56,856 nucleotides of DNA, from contig NZ_GL872413.1 in assembly GCF_000192225.1 (NCBI RefSeq), positions 2,304,089-2,360,944 on the forward strand. The letters are read 5' to 3'. The notes under the pieces were generated by a model. That model did no database searches. It worked only from the letters and a program-made list of their open reading frames with translations, and was not told where the DNA came from. Origin of the DNA: Capnocytophaga sp. oral taxon 338 str. F0234. Its GTDB lineage: Bacteria > Bacteroidota > Bacteroidia > Flavobacteriales > Flavobacteriaceae. Numbering within the stretch: position 1 is the stretch's first letter; every line of letters begins with the position of its first letter. Below, one piece after another: positions 55,228 through 56,856 of the stretch. A program made the position numbers and the translations under genes.

Positions 55228-55769
55228 TAGTCTATCAAGGATTCAAAAGTCATATAATCCCCTTTCGTAAGACCTAACTTATCGGATAAGCCTGCATTAA
55301 TTTCAAGTACGTACATAGCATTTCCTTCTGACGGACGTGAAGTCTCAGAGAGAGGCTCTGCATTCTTAGCTATACTCACAATATGCTTATCCTTATCTAA
55401 ATAAATAATATCCAGAGGGATATAAGTGTTTTTCATCCAAAAAGAACGAGGTTTCTCCTCATGAAAAACAAAGAGCATACCCTGATTCTCCTTCATGGAT
55501 TTTCGGTACATCAATCCTAGCTCAGTTTCTCGCTCTGTTCGGGCAAATTCAACATCAAAGGTTTTAATAAGAGTATTATCTTTTTTATAGAAAGAGAGAT
55601 TCCCTTCATGTTCAAAAGGAGGTTCATATTCCTTTATTTCATCAGGAGTCACTATCTGTTGGGGGAGTGTGTCATTATTAGAAAAAAAACGTGGTAACAC
55701 TGTAGCTAATGCTACTAATATTAATATTCCTATAAGGATATTAGTAAAATGTTTTCTGAAAAAATCCAT
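55227..55769 (-). CDS. DUF192 protein, membrane-anchored
   Basis: A 180-residue protein with one N-terminal membrane helix (about 10-28) and a DUF192 domain at about 65-178: FARTERETELGLMYRKSM, MLFVFHEEKPRSFWMKNTYIPLDIIYLD and the C-terminal YVLEINAGLSDKLGL are all conserved. Members are periplasmic or extracellular and of unknown function. Stop codon overlaps the idi start. Confidence 0.85.
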   Translation of the reverse strand: MDFFRKHFTNILIGILILVALATVLPRFFSNNDTLPQQIVTPDEIKEYEPPFEHEGNLSFYKKDNTLIKTFDVEFARTERETELGLMYRKSMKENQGMLFVFHEEKPRSFWMKNTYIPLDIIYLDKDKHIVSIAKNAEPLSETSRPSEGNAMYVLEINAGLSDKLGLTKGDYMTFESLID

Positions 55770-55795
55770 CGAAATTCATTATTATTTTTAGGGGA

Positions 55796-55803
55796 CAAAA
55801 ATA
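55796..55803 (-). promoter_or_regulatory. Likely promoter -7 element of the DUF192-idi pair
   Basis: Minus strand reads TATTTTTG, matching TAnnTTTG, 27 bases before the start. No TTG at 19-21 bases upstream. Confidence 0.35.
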
Positions 55804-55880
55804 CAACTTTTGTAGAAAAATGAAAAGCAAAAAGCAAAAAATTAGTAATCTGTCAATTCATCATCAATGTCTGTTATTTC

Positions 55881-56780
55881 TCACAATAGCTTTCCTGCAA
55901 AAAATAAAATACTCATCAAAAAAGTTGAGAAAGCTACTACTTTCAGCTGTGAATCAAAATCCTTAGGATTCTTTACTCCTCTTACGTAAAACAGATGAAA
56001 GACTAAAGGAATAAAAGCTATAATATACAAAGCCTTATAACGAAATTCAAAAGTAAACACTGTATAGAGCATCATCAAAAGCATAGGTAATATAATAAGT
56101 AGATAATGATAATACTTAGCAAATGAAAGTCCTATTTTTACAGGAATAGTATGTTTTCCCATTTGCTTATCATTCACCATATCACGCATATTATTAAGAT
56201 TCAATACTCCCATACTAAGCATCCCACAAGCAGAGGCTGGAAGTAAAACTAAAATATCAAATCTTTGTGTATAAAGCATATAGGAACCCATTACACTTAC
56301 CCAACCAAAGAAAATGAAAACAAATATATCTCCCAATCCCTTATATCCGTATGCAGATTTTCCTACTGTATATCGGATAGCTGCAAAAATAGCCCCCCCT
56401 CCTAGAATTATAAATACAAGAGCTAATATCCATTCCTCTTCAAAAGCAATCCCTATAAGTACCAGTGCCGAAATAGCTGAAAGAATAGCGGTAACAATAA
56501 CTACTCGTTTCATCTCCTCAAGAGTCATAGCTCCTAATTGTATAGCTCGCTTAGGACCTAAACGCTGATCATTATCTGTTCCTTTCTGAGCATCTCCATA
56601 ATCATTAGCATAATCCGAAAGAACTTGAAATAATACAGTGGTTAACAATGCTAAAAGAAAAATACTCCACTGAAATTCACCTTGACCATAAGCGATTGCA
56701 CTCCCCAATATGATTCCTGATATAGAAAGAGGCAGTGAACGCAAGCGAGCAGATTGGTATAAGCTATGAAAAGTTATCAC
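55881..56780 (-). CDS. menA: 1,4-dihydroxy-2-naphthoate polyprenyltransferase
   Basis: A 299-residue UbiA-family enzyme with about eight membrane helices. The first Asp-rich motif is SDYANDYGD (about 55-63) and the second is NMRDMVNDKQMG. It attaches the prenyl chain to dihydroxynaphthoate in menaquinone synthesis. The reading frame starts with GTG at 56780. No other men genes are within the window. Confidence 0.92.
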   Translation of the reverse strand: MITFHSLYQSARLRSLPLSISGIILGSAIAYGQGEFQWSIFLLALLTTVLFQVLSDYANDYGDAQKGTDNDQRLGPKRAIQLGAMTLEEMKRVVIVTAILSAISALVLIGIAFEEEWILALVFIILGGGAIFAAIRYTVGKSAYGYKGLGDIFVFIFFGWVSVMGSYMLYTQRFDILVLLPASACGMLSMGVLNLNNMRDMVNDKQMGKHTIPVKIGLSFAKYYHYLLIILPMLLMMLYTVFTFEFRYKALYIIAFIPLVFHLFYVRGVKNPKDFDSQLKVVAFSTFLMSILFFAGKLL

Positions 56781-56811
56781 AATTATAATTATTAAATAAA
56801 AACAAACAATA

Positions 56812-56833
56812 ACCCCGAGTACTTACTCGGGGT
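56812..56833 (-). terminator. Terminator of a gene beyond the right edge
   Basis: ACCCCGAGT (56812-56820) and ACTCGGGGT (56825-56833) form a perfect 9-bp stem with a 4-base loop; a T-rich stretch follows on the minus strand. It probably ends transcription from a minus-strand gene outside the window before menA. Confidence 0.65.
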
Positions 56834-56856
56834 ATTAATACAATCAATATTAAAGT

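Noticed and set aside
1-56856. tRNA, rRNA, tmRNA genes, insertion sequences or prophage
   Set aside because: No cloverleaf, rRNA segment, transposase, integrase or phage structural gene was recognised.

Overview
The window is A+T-rich chromosomal DNA from a member of the Bacteroidota, class Flavobacteriia. Evidence: an adhesin with a type-B (gliding-motility-type) secretion tail beside a PorP/SprF protein, which points to a type IX secretion system (T9SS); recurrent TAnnTTTG promoter elements with TTG about 19-20 bases upstream; fused E1 alpha/beta dehydrogenase; menaquinone genes; lipoproteins of the Bacteroidota type. The gene set fits Capnocytophaga or a close relative, but the genus is inferred, not proven. 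No rRNA, tRNA, CRISPR array, insertion sequence or prophage is visible.

Left part (1-9846): a minus-strand surface cassette of a T9SS adhesin with Ig-like repeats, a PorP/SprF barrel protein fused to a SPOR-like domain, and a giant cysteine-containing adhesin that runs off the left edge. 9847-19325: pbpC; kdsD and recQ (divergent); glnS; and a lipoprotein built from five exact 83-residue repeats. 19381-23316: a minus-strand operon of six overlapping or abutting genes: hot-dog dehydratase, unknown protein, ABC-2 ATPase and permease, YbgC-like thioesterase, and a response regulator whose receiver lacks its phosphoacceptor aspartate. This looks like part of an aryl-polyene/flexirubin-type pigment pathway. 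Two other genes in the window may belong to the same pathway: a ketosynthase with no catalytic residues (42945-44012) and a FabG-like reductase (47125-47859).

23380-29590: HtpX protease, DUF3829 lipoprotein, two little-known genes, LemA, and FeoB/FeoA ferrous iron uptake. 29694-38874: an unknown acidic membrane protein, alaS, murI, an SPFH protein, then a plus-strand run of bifunctional nuclease, nucleoside transporter, fluoride channel (crcB) and luxS. 38959-42268: an efflux operon (TolC, membrane fusion protein, MacB-type ATPase) with no permease gene next to it. 42406-47128: rplS with a structured leader, the degenerate ketosynthase, superoxide dismutase, TonB, SCO1-like protein and rsmA. 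47125-51050: fabG-like, E1 alpha/beta fusion, frr. 51358-54524: a fructan-use pair, a GH32 lipoprotein followed by a fructokinase gene broken by a one-base frameshift. 54712-56780: idi, a DUF192 protein and menA.

Several apparent long reading frames start upstream of a good promoter, so I moved the starts of the SPFH protein, the E1 fusion, Frr, the ketosynthase and HtpX downstream. Promoter calls are by eye, with the transcription start taken as about 5 bases after the G of TAnnTTTG.
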